A stretch of DNA of 64,000 nucleotides from JACPPO01 sp965262505 (GTDB taxonomy: Bacteria; Acidobacteriota; Vicinamibacteria; Vicinamibacterales; UBA2999). A model generated the notes under the pieces. It worked only from the letters and a program-made list of their open reading frames with translations. It was not told where the DNA came from and ran no database searches. The translations under genes and the position numbers were made by a program. The DNA lies in assembly GCA_965262505.1 (NCBI GenBank), contig CBDHFM010000030.1, forward strand, positions 3,224,001-3,288,000. Reading direction: 5' to 3'. Below are positions 30,240 through 39,072 of this stretch, piece by piece; position 1 is the stretch's first letter; every line of letters begins with the position of its first letter.

Positions 30240-31265
30240 GTGGTCGTCGCGGCCGGACACTGTTCTGACACAGAACCGATACGACCGGTTCCAGAATTGA
30301 CGCGCACATCCAGGATTCTCATTCCAGCCGACGTCGACAACGCGACGCTGACGGTTGCCGGTCACGAGGTGCGCCTGACGAACCTGCAGAAGCCGTTCTG
30401 GCCGGAACTCGGAATCACGAAGGGCACGCTGCTCCAGTACTATTCGGATGTGGGGCCCGTGTTGCTTCCACACATCCGCGACCGCGCGATGGTAATGAAG
30501 CGCTATCCCCAAGGCGCGACAGGTCCATTCTTCTTCATGAAGCGGGCGCCGACGCCGCGTCCAGACTGGATCCGGACGTGCGCGATCGAGCACGAGTCTG
30601 GCAACGCGATCGATTTTCCCGTCATCAACGACCTGCCGTCGCTGCTCTGGGTCATCAATCTCGGGTGCATCGATTTGAATCAGTGGTACGCGAAATGCGA
30701 CGATGTCGATCGGCCGGACTTCGTGCACTTCGACCTTGACCCTGGCGAGGGCGCGACGTTCGAGCAGGTGCGTGAGTGCGCGCTGATCGTCCGGGATGCG
30801 CTCGAGACGCTCGGCATGAAGCCGCTCGTTAAGACAAGCGGATCCAGGGGCATGCATGTCTACGTCCCGATCGTTCGCGGGCCGGTGCAGAAGGCTGTCT
30901 GGATGTTCGCCAAGGCGCTCGCGGTGGAGCTGGTGTCGCGCCATCCGGCCTTGATGACCTCCGAGTACCGCCTGGCGAAGCGGCCAAGGGGACGCGTCCT
31001 CGTCGACTACAACCAGAACAGGTGGGGAAGCACGCTCGCCAGCGTCTATTCCGTGCGTCCGCGACCGCTGGCCACGGTGTCGACACCGCTGACATGGAGC
31101 GAAGTGGCCGGTCGCGCGAGAACCGAGGCCTTCCGGATCGACAATGTCCCGGCACGCGTGCGGGCGCGGGGTGATCTGTGGAAGCCGCTGCTGCTCGCGC
31201 GTGGTCGCACCGACCTCGATAAATTCCTTCAGGGCAAACGGCGGGGGTCCAAGGTCAGATCATGA
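30240..31265 (+). CDS. LigD-type DNA polymerase/primase domain protein (stand-alone)
   Basis: A 341-residue protein of the archaeo-eukaryotic primase superfamily, as in the polymerase domain of LigD of bacterial end joining. LTNLQKPFWPELGITKGTL, HFDLDPGEGATFEQV (metal-binding Asp residues near 160) and KTSGSRGMHVYVPI are family marks. There is no ligase or nuclease domain, so it is a single-domain form; a Ku gene is not in the window. The start is uncertain: the first residues from GTG 30240 are not conserved-looking, and translation might begin nearer 30330. Short GTCGAAGGTC repeats fill the gap upstream. Confidence 0.82.
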   Translation: MVVAAGHCSDTEPIRPVPELTRTSRILIPADVDNATLTVAGHEVRLTNLQKPFWPELGITKGTLLQYYSDVGPVLLPHIRDRAMVMKRYPQGATGPFFFMKRAPTPRPDWIRTCAIEHESGNAIDFPVINDLPSLLWVINLGCIDLNQWYAKCDDVDRPDFVHFDLDPGEGATFEQVRECALIVRDALETLGMKPLVKTSGSRGMHVYVPIVRGPVQKAVWMFAKALAVELVSRHPALMTSEYRLAKRPRGRVLVDYNQNRWGSTLASVYSVRPRPLATVSTPLTWSEVAGRARTEAFRIDNVPARVRARGDLWKPLLLARGRTDLDKFLQGKRRGSKVRS

Positions 31266-32464
31266 TGGCCCGCGACTTCGATTTCGATCTTCCCGATGAG
31301 CTGATTGCGCAGGAGCCGCCGACCATGAGGGGCGATTCGCGCCTGCTCGTGTTGCATCGAGACAGCGGACAGGTCGAGCACACAGTCTTTTCGCACCTTG
31401 CCGACTATCTGCGCTGCGGCGATCTTCTGGTTCTGAACAATACGAAAGTGTTTCCGGCGCGCCTGCTGGGGCATCGCCTACCAGGTGGTGGGGCTGTCGA
31501 ATGCCTGTTGATTCGCCAGCTCCCGACTCCACAACATGGGGCGCGAAACGCCCTGCCCGCCACGGGCAGCGATGGCGCCACGAGGGCGCGATCGGAGACC
31601 GGGAAACTGGGCGTTCAGGAGCCGGGCGTTGAGAAATTGGACGCTGAGGAGCCGATAGTTCAGGGGTGTGGCGCTAGGAGTTCGGTCTGGTGGGAAGCCC
31701 TCATGCATCCTGGCCAAAGGCTGAGGCCGGGAACCCGGGTCGTATTCAAGGGCGCCGGTGTGCGGCTGCACGGCGAGGTCCTCGCCAGACACTTTCAGGG
31801 CCGCCGGACGATACGGCTGTGGGCCGACGGAAGCGTCGACGTCACCCGCGCCATCGACCGCATCGGCCACGTGCCGCTGCCGCCCTACATCAAGCGCGAG
31901 GACCGCCTGTCCGATCGCGATCGTTATCAGACGATCTATGCCCGCGAGCGCGGGTCGATCGCCGCGCCGACAGCCGGCCTGCACTTCACTGAGGGCGTGC
32001 TCGACAGCCTGGCGTCGCTGGGCGTCGAACGCTCGGAACTCACACTCCACGTCGGCTATGGCACGTTCAAGCCGATTCGCAGCGAACAGGTCGAAGATCA
32101 CGTCGTTGACGCGGAGACATGCGTTGTGCCGGCGGATACCGCCGCGGCGCTCACGCGGGCGCGGAGCGAGGGGCGCCGAATCATTGCCGTCGGGACGACC
32201 ACCGTGCGCGCGCTGGAGTCGTTGACGGTTCAGGAAGACGGCCGCATCAAGCCATCGACGGCGGACGCGCAGCTGTTCATCCGGCCGGGCCACGAGTTCC
32301 GTATTGGCGATGGCCTCATCACGAATTTCCATCTGCCGCGTTCGTCGCTCCTCCTGCTCGTGGCTGCATTCGCGGGCCGCGAACGGATCCTCCAGACGTA
32401 CCGCGAGGCGGTCGCTCAGGGGTACCGCTTCTACAGCTACGGTGATGCGATGGCGATCCTGTAA
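31262..32464 (+). CDS. queA: tRNA preQ1(34) S-adenosylmethionine ribosyltransferase-isomerase, with an internal insertion
   Basis: A 400-residue QueA, about 45-60 longer than usual. It transfers the ribosyl part of SAM to preQ1 in tRNA, making epoxyqueuosine. The start DFDLPDELIAQEP, TAGLHFTEGVL and LITNFHLPRSSLLLL are conserved. Between LLIRQLP (residue 84) and WWEALMHPGQRLRPG (residue 142) lies a repetitive, low-complexity stretch encoded by short direct repeats (31565-31680). It sits where the family has a loop, so the enzyme may still fold. ATG 31262 overlaps the upstream gene. Confidence 0.92.
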   Translation: MMARDFDFDLPDELIAQEPPTMRGDSRLLVLHRDSGQVEHTVFSHLADYLRCGDLLVLNNTKVFPARLLGHRLPGGGAVECLLIRQLPTPQHGARNALPATGSDGATRARSETGKLGVQEPGVEKLDAEEPIVQGCGARSSVWWEALMHPGQRLRPGTRVVFKGAGVRLHGEVLARHFQGRRTIRLWADGSVDVTRAIDRIGHVPLPPYIKREDRLSDRDRYQTIYARERGSIAAPTAGLHFTEGVLDSLASLGVERSELTLHVGYGTFKPIRSEQVEDHVVDAETCVVPADTAAALTRARSEGRRIIAVGTTTVRALESLTVQEDGRIKPSTADAQLFIRPGHEFRIGDGLITNFHLPRSSLLLLVAAFAGRERILQTYREAVAQGYRFYSYGDAMAIL

Positions 32465-32467
32465 CGT

Positions 32468-33421
32468 ATGCGCATGCCATTCCCCTACGAAGAGTTCGAT
32501 CTGTCAGGCGTGCACACGTATCCGCTGGCGTCCAGGGCCAGCAAGGCGCGGATCGAGGATTTTGCTCGGCCGGTGGAGCGCGGTGTTAGCTTCAAGGACT
32601 GGTTCAACTCGTTGCCGGCCATCCTTGGTGCCCGGGATCTAAGGCGCGTTGCGCAGGCGGTAGTCGACGCGCGGGCCCGCGATGGCGGCATCGTCTGGGG
32701 CCTTGGTGCCCACGTCATCAAGACCGGCGTGTCGCCGGTGCTGATCGAGTTGATGCGCCGCGGTTTCGTGTCGGCGGTGGCGCTCAACGGCGCCGGCATC
32801 ATCCACGACTTCGAAGTCGCGCTCTCCGGCGCCACGTCCGAGGACGTGGAGGAATCGCTTGGGCCGGGCCGCTTCGGGATGGCCGAGGAGACGGGCGTCC
32901 TGCTGAACGACGCGATTCGTCTCGGAGCCGAGCGCGGGCAGGGCCTCGGTCAAGCGGTCGCGGCGTTCCTCTCCGAGCGCAACCCTCCACATGCGGATCG
33001 AAGTCTCGCCGTGGCCGCGCATCGCCTGGGGATTCCGATGACCGTCCACGTGGCGATCGGCACCGACGTCATCCATATGCATCACGCCGCCTCGGGCGCG
33101 GCCATTGGCGAAACGAGCCTCCGCGACTTCCGGTTCTTCACCTCGTGCGTTGCCCGCCTCCGTGGCGGCGTGTACCTGAACTGCGGATCAGCAGTGGTAC
33201 TGCCAGAGGTTTTCCTGAAGGCCGTGGCGCTCGCCCGCAACCAGGGCATCGCGCTCGACGGACTGACGACCGTGAACATCGACTTTCTTCGGATGTACCG
33301 GCCGCACGCCAACGTGGTGACGCGGCCCGTTGCCGGCACCGGGGGCACTGGGATTTCACTTGTCGGCCACCACGAGGTACTGATCCCGCTGCTGGCGGCG
33401 GCCATCATCGAGGCCGAGTAG
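32468..33421 (+). CDS. Conserved protein, possibly deoxyhypusine-synthase-like
   Basis: A 317-residue soluble protein starting three bases after queA. IVWGLGAHVIKTG, VALNGAGIIHDFEVAL and PVAGTGGTGISLVGHHE look like nucleotide-binding and catalytic loops, and the middle resembles the deoxyhypusine synthase fold as I recall it, but the lysine loop of that enzyme is not evident. Bacterial homologues of that fold often act on polyamines. I would treat the function as unknown. Coupling with queA suggests no clear shared pathway. Confidence 0.55.
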   Translation: MRMPFPYEEFDLSGVHTYPLASRASKARIEDFARPVERGVSFKDWFNSLPAILGARDLRRVAQAVVDARARDGGIVWGLGAHVIKTGVSPVLIELMRRGFVSAVALNGAGIIHDFEVALSGATSEDVEESLGPGRFGMAEETGVLLNDAIRLGAERGQGLGQAVAAFLSERNPPHADRSLAVAAHRLGIPMTVHVAIGTDVIHMHHAASGAAIGETSLRDFRFFTSCVARLRGGVYLNCGSAVVLPEVFLKAVALARNQGIALDGLTTVNIDFLRMYRPHANVVTRPVAGTGGTGISLVGHHEVLIPLLAAAIIEAE

Positions 33422-33495
33422 GACTCCGGCCTCGCGCGCAGGCCCCGAGCTAATCGAGGCCCGAGGCCCGGGCCCTGTTAGAATTACAGGTTCGG

Positions 33496-33572
33496 GCCGG
33501 AGTAGCTCAGCCGGTTAGAGCACGCGTCTCATAAGCGCGGGGTCGGCGGTTCGAGTCCGCCCTCCGGCACCA
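33496..33572 (+). tRNA. tRNA with anticodon CAT (tRNA-Met, or tRNA-Ile2)
   Basis: A 77-base cloverleaf: acceptor GCCGGAG/CTCCGGC, anticodon loop CTCATAA, encoded CCA. The first base pair is G-C, so it is not an initiator tRNA. CAT could also be modified to lysidine to read isoleucine ATA; I cannot tell from the gene. TAGAAT at 33478 is a likely -10. An integrase follows at 33711, so the tRNA 3-prime end is the likely attachment site of the downstream island. Confidence 0.92.
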
Positions 33573-33589
33573 ACATCGATTCCAAGAGG

Positions 33590-33675
33590 CTCCCATAGAT
33601 TCCTGTAAGTAAATGTAAATTAATGATTAAATGAACATGTTGCTGCTTGACAGTTCCAGCCGATTCCCATAGATT
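33590..33675 (+). repeat. Direct repeats before the integrase
   Basis: CCCATAGATTCC occurs at 33590-33601 and 33664-33675 in the same orientation, in AT-rich DNA between the tRNA and the integrase. These look like integrase arm-binding sites. Confidence 0.5.
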
Positions 33676-33710
33676 CCACGACACAACGTTGGTCAATTCG
33701 TGGGGATAGA

Positions 33711-34892
33711 ATGGGAAAGCTCACGGCGATCCAGGTGCAATCACTTTCGGCACTTGGCCTGCACGGCGACGGCGGCACGCTGTATCTGCGGGTGGCGCCC
33801 GGCGGATCGAAGTCGTGGATTCAGCGGGTCACCGTCAACGGTCGGCGGCGCGACATCGGTCTTGGTGGGTGGCCCGTCGCCTCCCTCGCAAAGGCTCGCG
33901 AACGAGCGTTCGCCAACCGCGTTGCCATCGCTAACGGTCAGGATCCGCTCGCCGAGAAGCACCGCACCAGGGTGCCCACCTTTCGCGAGGCCGCGGAACG
34001 CACGTTCGAAGCGAACCGGGCGCGATGGCGGAACAACAAGACCACGGCCAACTGGATGCAGGGCATGGAGAAGCGTGTGTTTCCAGTGCTCGGCGATCAG
34101 CGCGTGGATCAAGTCGGCCGCGAGGATGTGCTCCGCGTCCTGACGCCAATCTGGACCGCCAAGCCCGAGGTAGCGAGAAAGCTCCGGCAGCGCATCCGGG
34201 CAACACTGCGATGGTGTCAGGCCCATGGCTTCATCGAGCACAACGTCGCTGGCGAGGCCATTGACGGCGCCCTACCGGCCATGCCGGCGGTGCGGGACCA
34301 CTTTCGGGCGCTGCCCTATCGTGAGGTCGGGGCGGCGCTCGAAGTCACTGGAGGATCGAGGGCGTCGCTGGCGGCGAAGGCGTGTCTTCGGTTCGTAGTG
34401 CTCACCGCCTGCCGGTCGGGAGAGGCGAGGAACGCACGGTGGGCTGAGATCGATGGCGAGGCCCGCGAGTGGCGTATCCCGGCGTCGAGGATGAAGGGAG
34501 GCGCCGAGCACCGGGTTCCGCTCTCTGACGCGGTGATGACCCTGCTGGAGATGGTCCGGCCCCTACGCGATCGATCGGACTTGGTGTTCCCGTCACCGAC
34601 GAAGCTAGGCAAGCCGCTGTCTGACATGACACTGACGAAGGTGCTGCGGGACACGGGGCTCGCGGGGCGTACCGTGGTGCACGGGTTCCGCACGTCATTC
34701 CGGACCTGGGCAAGCGAGCGGACCAGCGTGCCGCATGCGGTCGCCGAAATGGCACTAGCGCACACAGTCGGATCGGCCGTCGAGCGGAGTTACGCGAGAT
34801 CGGACCTGTTCGGGAAGCGCCGCGGGCTAATGGACCAGTGGGCAGCGTACGTGACCGGCGGCAGCGCGACGGTGGTGCGCCTGCATGGTTGA
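33711..34892 (+). CDS. P4-type tyrosine integrase of a genomic island
   Basis: A 393-residue integrase. The N-terminus (GDGGTLYLRVAPGGSKSW) is the arm-binding DUF4102-like domain of P4 integrases. Catalytic residues are in TACRSGEARNARW (Arg), HGFRTSFRTWASE (His and Arg) and ERSYARSDLF (Tyr). It appears intact. It lies 138 bases after the tRNA and points away from it, the classic arrangement for islands inserted in tRNA genes; the distal attachment site is not found in the window. Confidence 0.9.
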   Translation: MGKLTAIQVQSLSALGLHGDGGTLYLRVAPGGSKSWIQRVTVNGRRRDIGLGGWPVASLAKARERAFANRVAIANGQDPLAEKHRTRVPTFREAAERTFEANRARWRNNKTTANWMQGMEKRVFPVLGDQRVDQVGREDVLRVLTPIWTAKPEVARKLRQRIRATLRWCQAHGFIEHNVAGEAIDGALPAMPAVRDHFRALPYREVGAALEVTGGSRASLAAKACLRFVVLTACRSGEARNARWAEIDGEAREWRIPASRMKGGAEHRVPLSDAVMTLLEMVRPLRDRSDLVFPSPTKLGKPLSDMTLTKVLRDTGLAGRTVVHGFRTSFRTWASERTSVPHAVAEMALAHTVGSAVERSYARSDLFGKRRGLMDQWAAYVTGGSATVVRLHG

Positions 34893-34894
34893 GC

Positions 34895-35479
34895 CGCAGG
34901 TTGTGCCTGACGAAGGTGCTCCCGAAGCACCGCCATGCGCCGCGGCACCATGCGGTGTTGCCCTACCATGCGGTGCCCGCGTTCCTTCGCACGCGCCAGG
35001 CGGCGGAGGCGAGCGAGGCGAGTCGGCTCGCGTTTGAGTTCCTCATCCTCACGGCGGCCCGGACGAGTGAAGTGCTCCTGGCGACGTGGTCTGAAGTCGA
35101 TCTGGACACCCGCACGTGGACGATTCCCGGGGTGCGGATGAAGAGCGGCCGCGCGCACAGCGTGCCGCTCGCGCCCCGCGTCCTCGAGATCCTCCACCGA
35201 GCGAAGGGGCTGTCCGATGGCGGTCCGTATGTGTTCCCCGGTCGAGCGCGAACGAAACCCCTCTGGAACATGGTCTTGCTGATCCTGTTGCGCCGCCTCC
35301 AGCGCGACCACCTCACGGTGCACGGGTTCCGCAGCACGTTTCGGGATTGGGCAGCCGAACGCACGAATGTGCCGCGCGCGATCTGCGAAGCCGTCCTGGC
35401 CCACACGCTCCGGGACAAGGCCGAAGCAGTCCTTTCCAATCCAGAAATGAGCCTGAAGCGGATCGATGAGCCGGACATG
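34895..35479 (+). pseudogene. Second tyrosine integrase, catalytic-half remnant
   Basis: Begins right after the first integrase. TAARTSEVLLATWSEV carries the first Arg and HGFRSTFRDWAAERTN the His/Arg box, but the N-terminal DNA-binding half is missing and the frame leaves integrase sequence after AHTLRDKAEA, before the tyrosine. The open frame runs to 35509. It is a second, older integration of the same kind at this site. Confidence 0.8.
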
Positions 35480-35926
35480 TCAGGCAGCCGGGTCAATAGA
35501 CCGGAATAGCCGTGCGCGTGCCTCGTGCAGGGCGCGCGCGGCATCATTGTCGCTCAGGGCGAAGGCGACGGCGTCGAGCTATTGGAAGGTGGTCCCCGGG
35601 GTGAGGTAGACGGCGGCCTCGGGGAGCGACTTGAGCTTCTCATAGGGCGTCATGATGTCGGCGTCGCGGTAGCGCTTGCGGCGGCGGCCCTTGGCCAGAA
35701 AACATCGGAGCAGACCCTTCTCAGCCTTCCCTTGGTGGACATAGTCGAACCGGCCCAGGGTCTGCTCGATGAACCCATAGGCCGCAGCTCGAGTCGCCAC
35801 GACCAGGTCGACCTCCTGGTTGCCCTCAAGGAACTCCCGAACGTGCTGCAAGGTCCGTAGCCGGTCGGTGTGGAGCGTCACGATCATCCTCCGATGATCC
35901 ACGACCCAGCTCCCCTTCAGGCTCAT
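35480..35926 (-). pseudogene. C-terminal part of a DDE transposase, with a nonsense codon
   Basis: Reads TLHTDRLRTLQHVREF, YDYVHQGKAEKGLL-like text and TPYEKLKSLPEA, then TTF-Q followed by TAG at 35579-35581, then resumes in frame as LDAVAFALSDNDAARALHEA to a stop at 35480. The TAG replaces an expected glutamine. The N-terminal catalytic part is absent. I recognise the tail as that of an IS transposase but cannot name the family. A 16-base CCCTTCAGGCTCATGT repeat lies at its left limit (about 35916 and 35947). Confidence 0.6.
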
Positions 35927-35964
35927 GTGTCGTTGGAAACAATCCCCCCTTCAGGCTCATGTCT

Positions 35965-36713
35965 CATTGGAAGAGACTCCCGACGCTCTGGATGATCTGG
36001 TCCATCGATCCACCACGGATCCCGGCGCCCCGTTGGCGCGGGACGTGGTTGCAGCCTTGGCCGATCTGCAACGTAAGGATCCCCAGGCCTTCGAGGGGTT
36101 GCGCGCGCAACTCAAGAATGTCGGCGTGCGGATGACGGGGCTCGATAAGGCCCTCGCCGACGCGGGCGGAGAGACATCCGACCGCCAGCCGAAGCAGACG
36201 GACACGTTGATTGAGCTCGCGAGTCGGGCGGAGCTGTTTCATACAGCCGATGGCACAGGCTACGCGGACCTCGACGTCACCGGGCATCGTGAGACGTGGC
36301 CGATTCGCCGGAAGGGATTCCGCCTGTGGCTGACGCGGGCGTTCTTCGGCGCCACCCACGGCGCGCCGAACTCTGAGGCCCTGCAGTCGGCGCTCAACGT
36401 CGTGGATGCTAAAGCGCACTTCGATGCCGACGAACGGGACATCCACGTGCGCGTGGCCGGCCTGGACGACCGACTCTATCTCGACCTCGCCGACGCCGCT
36501 TGGCGCGCCGTGGAGATCGCTCGCGCCGGCTGGCAGATCGTGGACTGCCCGCCTGTGCGCTTTCGCCGCGCGGGGGGCATGCAGCCGCTGCCCACGCCTG
36601 ATCCGGGAGGCTCCATCGCGCTCCTACGGCCCTACCTCAACGTTCAGACCGATGCCGATTTTGTGCTGGTCGTTTCGTGGATGCTCGCCGTGCTGCGGCC
36701 CCACGGCCCGTAT
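35965..36713 (+). pseudogene. Primase/ATPase-like protein of an integrative element, cut by IS3
   Basis: About 250 residues remain: a helical N-terminal part (LARDVVAALADLQRKDPQAF), then ELFHTADGTGYADLDV and RLYLDLADAAWRAVEI. The text ends at LAVLRPHGPY, exactly where proteins of this type in integrative conjugative elements continue into a Walker A ATPase domain; IS3 sequence begins at 36714. The N-terminus also looks trimmed. The family association is from memory of similar island proteins, the truncation point is seen directly. Confidence 0.6.
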
Positions 36714-36758
36714 TGGGCTTGATCCGATCTCGTGGACACGTTCCGAAAGGTGGAGACG

Positions 36759-37211
36759 ATGTCCCGAATGGCAGCAACCACACGTCGGCGGTCACGCCGG
36801 CAATTCAGTGACGAGTTCCGGGCTGGGGCGGTCCGGCTGGTGTTGGAAGAGGGGAAGACGGTCGGCGCCGTCGCCCGCGAGTTGGATCTTACCGAATCGG
36901 CCTTGCGGCAATGGGTCGAGCGGGCGCGCGCCGACCGCAGCGGGGGCCGTACCGGTCTGACGACCGCCGAGCGGGAGGAGCTGGCTCGGCTGCGCAAGGA
37001 GAATCGCATCCTCGCCGAGGAGCGCGACATCTTAAAAAAAGCGACGGCCTTCTTCGCGAAGCAGAGCCGGGAAGATTTCGGTTCATTGCCGTGGAGAAGG
37101 CCAGGCACACCGTCATCATTCTGTGCCGGTGTCTCGCGGTCACACGCAGTGGGTTCTACGCGTGGCAACGACGCCCGGAATCGGCACGATCACGAGACGA
37201 CCGGCGGGTGA
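36759..37211 (+). CDS. IS3-family OrfA, copy 1
   Basis: Helix-turn-helix (FRAGAVRLVLEEGKTVGAVA) plus coiled coil (EREELARLRKENRILAEERD) ending in ILKKATAFFAKQ near 37065; beyond that the frame is open but reads through OrfB sequence and is probably not native. Seven A residues at 37034-37040 are a likely -1 slippage site for an OrfAB fusion. Confidence 0.8.
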   Translation: MSRMAATTRRRSRRQFSDEFRAGAVRLVLEEGKTVGAVARELDLTESALRQWVERARADRSGGRTGLTTAEREELARLRKENRILAEERDILKKATAFFAKQSREDFGSLPWRRPGTPSSFCAGVSRSHAVGSTRGNDARNRHDHETTGG

Positions 37212-37924
37212 AGGTCCTCGTCCAAGCGTCCGTTGACGCGAGCAAACAGCGCTATGGCAGCCCGCGCATTCACGAAGACCTGATCGAGCAGGACGAGCAG
37301 GTGAGTCGCAAACGGGTCGTCCGGCTGATGCAGGAAGAAGGCCTGGTCGCACGGGCCCGGAAGCGTGACAAAGTAACCACCATGAGCGATCACGACCAGC
37401 CGGTCGCGGCGAATCTGCTCGACCGCCAGTTCGAGGCGGACGCCCCGAATCAGCGGTGGGTCGGCGACACGACCGAGTTCGTCATCGGCAGCAGCGGTAA
37501 CCTGTACCTCGCGGCGGTCTTGGATCTGTGCTCGCGGTTCATCGTGGGGTGGGCCGTCAGCGCGGTGAACGACCGGCACGTGACCATCAAGGCCTTGGAG
37601 ATGGCGCTCAAGCGCCGGTGCCCGGACATCGGCCTCCTCCATCATTCCGATCAGGGTTGTACGTACGCAAGCGAGGATTCTCAGGACCTCCTCGAGGCGC
37701 GTGGCATCGTCTGCAGCATGAGCCGACGTGGCAACTGCTGGGACAATGCCGTCATGGAGAGCTTCTTCTCGACCGTCAAGAGCGAGCGCGGCGAACACGT
37801 CGACAGTCACGGCGACGCGAAGATGGAGTTGTTCGATCACATCGACGTGTTCTATCACCAGCGACGTCGCCACTCGACGCTCGGCCAGATCAGTCCGGCC
37901 GCCTTCGAACGGCAGGCGGCGTAG
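37041..37924 (+). CDS. IS3-family OrfB (transposase), copy 1
   Basis: About 290 residues in the -1 frame relative to OrfA. It includes an HTH_21 region (QRYGSPRIHEDLIEQ) and an rve integrase core: WVGDTTEFVI (Asp), HHSDQGCTYAS (Asp) and NAVMESFFSTVKSE (Glu). GTG 37091 is an alternative start, but fusion by frameshift is more usual. The core is intact. Confidence 0.88.
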
Positions 37925-37930
37925 GGCATG

Positions 37931-38020
37931 GACGCTGCCATCCCTGCGGACGCACAGAACGCGCCCACAGGGATTTGGAAATCTCGCACAGAACGCGAGA
38001 TTCCCACAGCGCCCCCACCC
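37931..38020 (+). ncRNA. Structured IS tail element, copy in IS3 copy 1
   Basis: Ninety bases directly after the OrfB stop. A hairpin at 37977-38004 pairs GGAA-TCTCGC with GCGAGATTCC around the loop ACAGAAC. The same element with changed but still paired stem bases follows the transposases at 58729-58819 and, in another IS family, at 48237-48325. Whether it acts as RNA or DNA is not known. Confidence 0.5.
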
Positions 38021-38253
38021 ATCATCGTTGTTGTGAACGAACGAAAGAACAACGGAGACTCAAACAGCGTAGCTAAACCGTCCACCGAATCGGATCAGGC
38101 CCACCAACGCGACTTTTGCCTTCAGTTCAGCAGGATAACTCCGTCTCTTCCGTGGCAGGCCAGACTCCTTCTCCTGGGTCTGGATCCCACCTTAGCAAGC
38201 TGTCCGAATTTCGGGGTCCACCTCTCTCTTGTGGGGCGTGCCGGTTGCCGATA

Positions 38254-39060
38254 ATGCTTCTGTCAGCCATGCGTACGTACGTCGATTCCAGGATTCGTTG
38301 GTGCGGTCCGGCACGGAAGGTGCTGGTCCCGGTCGTGGGCCTGGCCGTTCTGTTCGCGGCACGCGGAGTGGCCGCTCAGGGTCTGCGCGGCAGCGCCGCG
38401 TCACTCGACCGGCAGAACCGGCAGGCGCGCCTGCACGACTTCACGTATCTGCAGGGGCCAGGTCAGCTCCGGCGATTCGTTTCGGCGGGCCTGCTCGTAC
38501 CCGTCGAGGGCAACGCGGACTACCTGTTGAAAGATGTCTCGTTTCAGGTGGCGCGGCCCGAGGTGCGGTTGTTCGTCGAACGGCTCGCGGCGCAGTATCG
38601 CCGGGCGTGTGGGGAACGGCTCGTGGTGACGAGCCTCACGCGGCCGGTGTCGAACCAGCCGGGCAACGCCTCGGATCGGTCGGTCCACCCGACCGGGATG
38701 GCCTTGGACCTGCGGCGCCCGACGACGGGGCGGTGCGGGACCTGGCTGCAGTCCACGCTGCTGTCGCTCGAGCGGGCACGTGTGCTCGAGACGACGCTCG
38801 AGCGCCTGCCTCCGCACTTTCATGTTGCGGTCTTTCCCACCGCATACGTGCGCCACGTGGCGCGGCTGACGGGTCGCACCGCATCGGCCGTGGTGGCCGC
38901 GGCGACGGGACCCACCCGGCACACCGTGCGGCCGGGCGAGTCGCTCTGGCGCATCGCCTCCCGGTATGACACGACACCGACCGCGATTCAGCGCTCGAAC
39001 GGCCTGTCATCGAGCGTCATCCACCCGAGCCAGGTGCTCGAGGTCCCCGTCAGGCAGTAG
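38254..39060 (+). CDS. Exported DUF5715-like protein with LysM domain
   Basis: About 268 residues. A hydrophobic signal (VLVPVVGLAVLFAARGVAAQ) indicates export. The middle (VVTSLTRPVSNQPGN, SVHPTGMALDLRRP, PPHFHVAVFPTAYV) has the conserved His and Asp pattern of peptidoglycan peptidase-like DUF5715 proteins; a LysM repeat (HTVRPGESLWRIASRYDT) ends the protein. It probably binds and perhaps cuts cell wall. ATG 38269 is an alternative start. The 150 bases between the IS end and this gene show nothing else. Confidence 0.75.
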   Translation: MLLSAMRTYVDSRIRWCGPARKVLVPVVGLAVLFAARGVAAQGLRGSAASLDRQNRQARLHDFTYLQGPGQLRRFVSAGLLVPVEGNADYLLKDVSFQVARPEVRLFVERLAAQYRRACGERLVVTSLTRPVSNQPGNASDRSVHPTGMALDLRRPTTGRCGTWLQSTLLSLERARVLETTLERLPPHFHVAVFPTAYVRHVARLTGRTASAVVAAATGPTRHTVRPGESLWRIASRYDTTPTAIQRSNGLSSSVIHPSQVLEVPVRQ

Positions 39061-39072
39061 ACCACGCCGGCC

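Larger units (their letters stand above)
36714..38103 (+). mobile_element. IS3-family element, copy 1
   Basis: Ends match in inverted orientation: TGGGCTTGATCCGAT at 36714 and ATCGGATCAGGCCCA ending at 38103. Length 1,390. No target duplication is visible (GTAT on the left, CCAA on the right), so the copy has taken part in a deletion or recombination. A second copy, about 80 percent alike by eye, is at 56160-58901. Confidence 0.88.

Noticed and set aside
29163..30944. 593-codon minus-strand open frame opposite fabH and the polymerase gene
   Set aside because: It spans two well-supported plus-strand genes and is arginine- and histidine-rich like other antisense frames here.
31546..31684. An intein in queA
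   Set aside because: The extra segment is only about 50 residues, lacks intein splice motifs and is made of short repeats.
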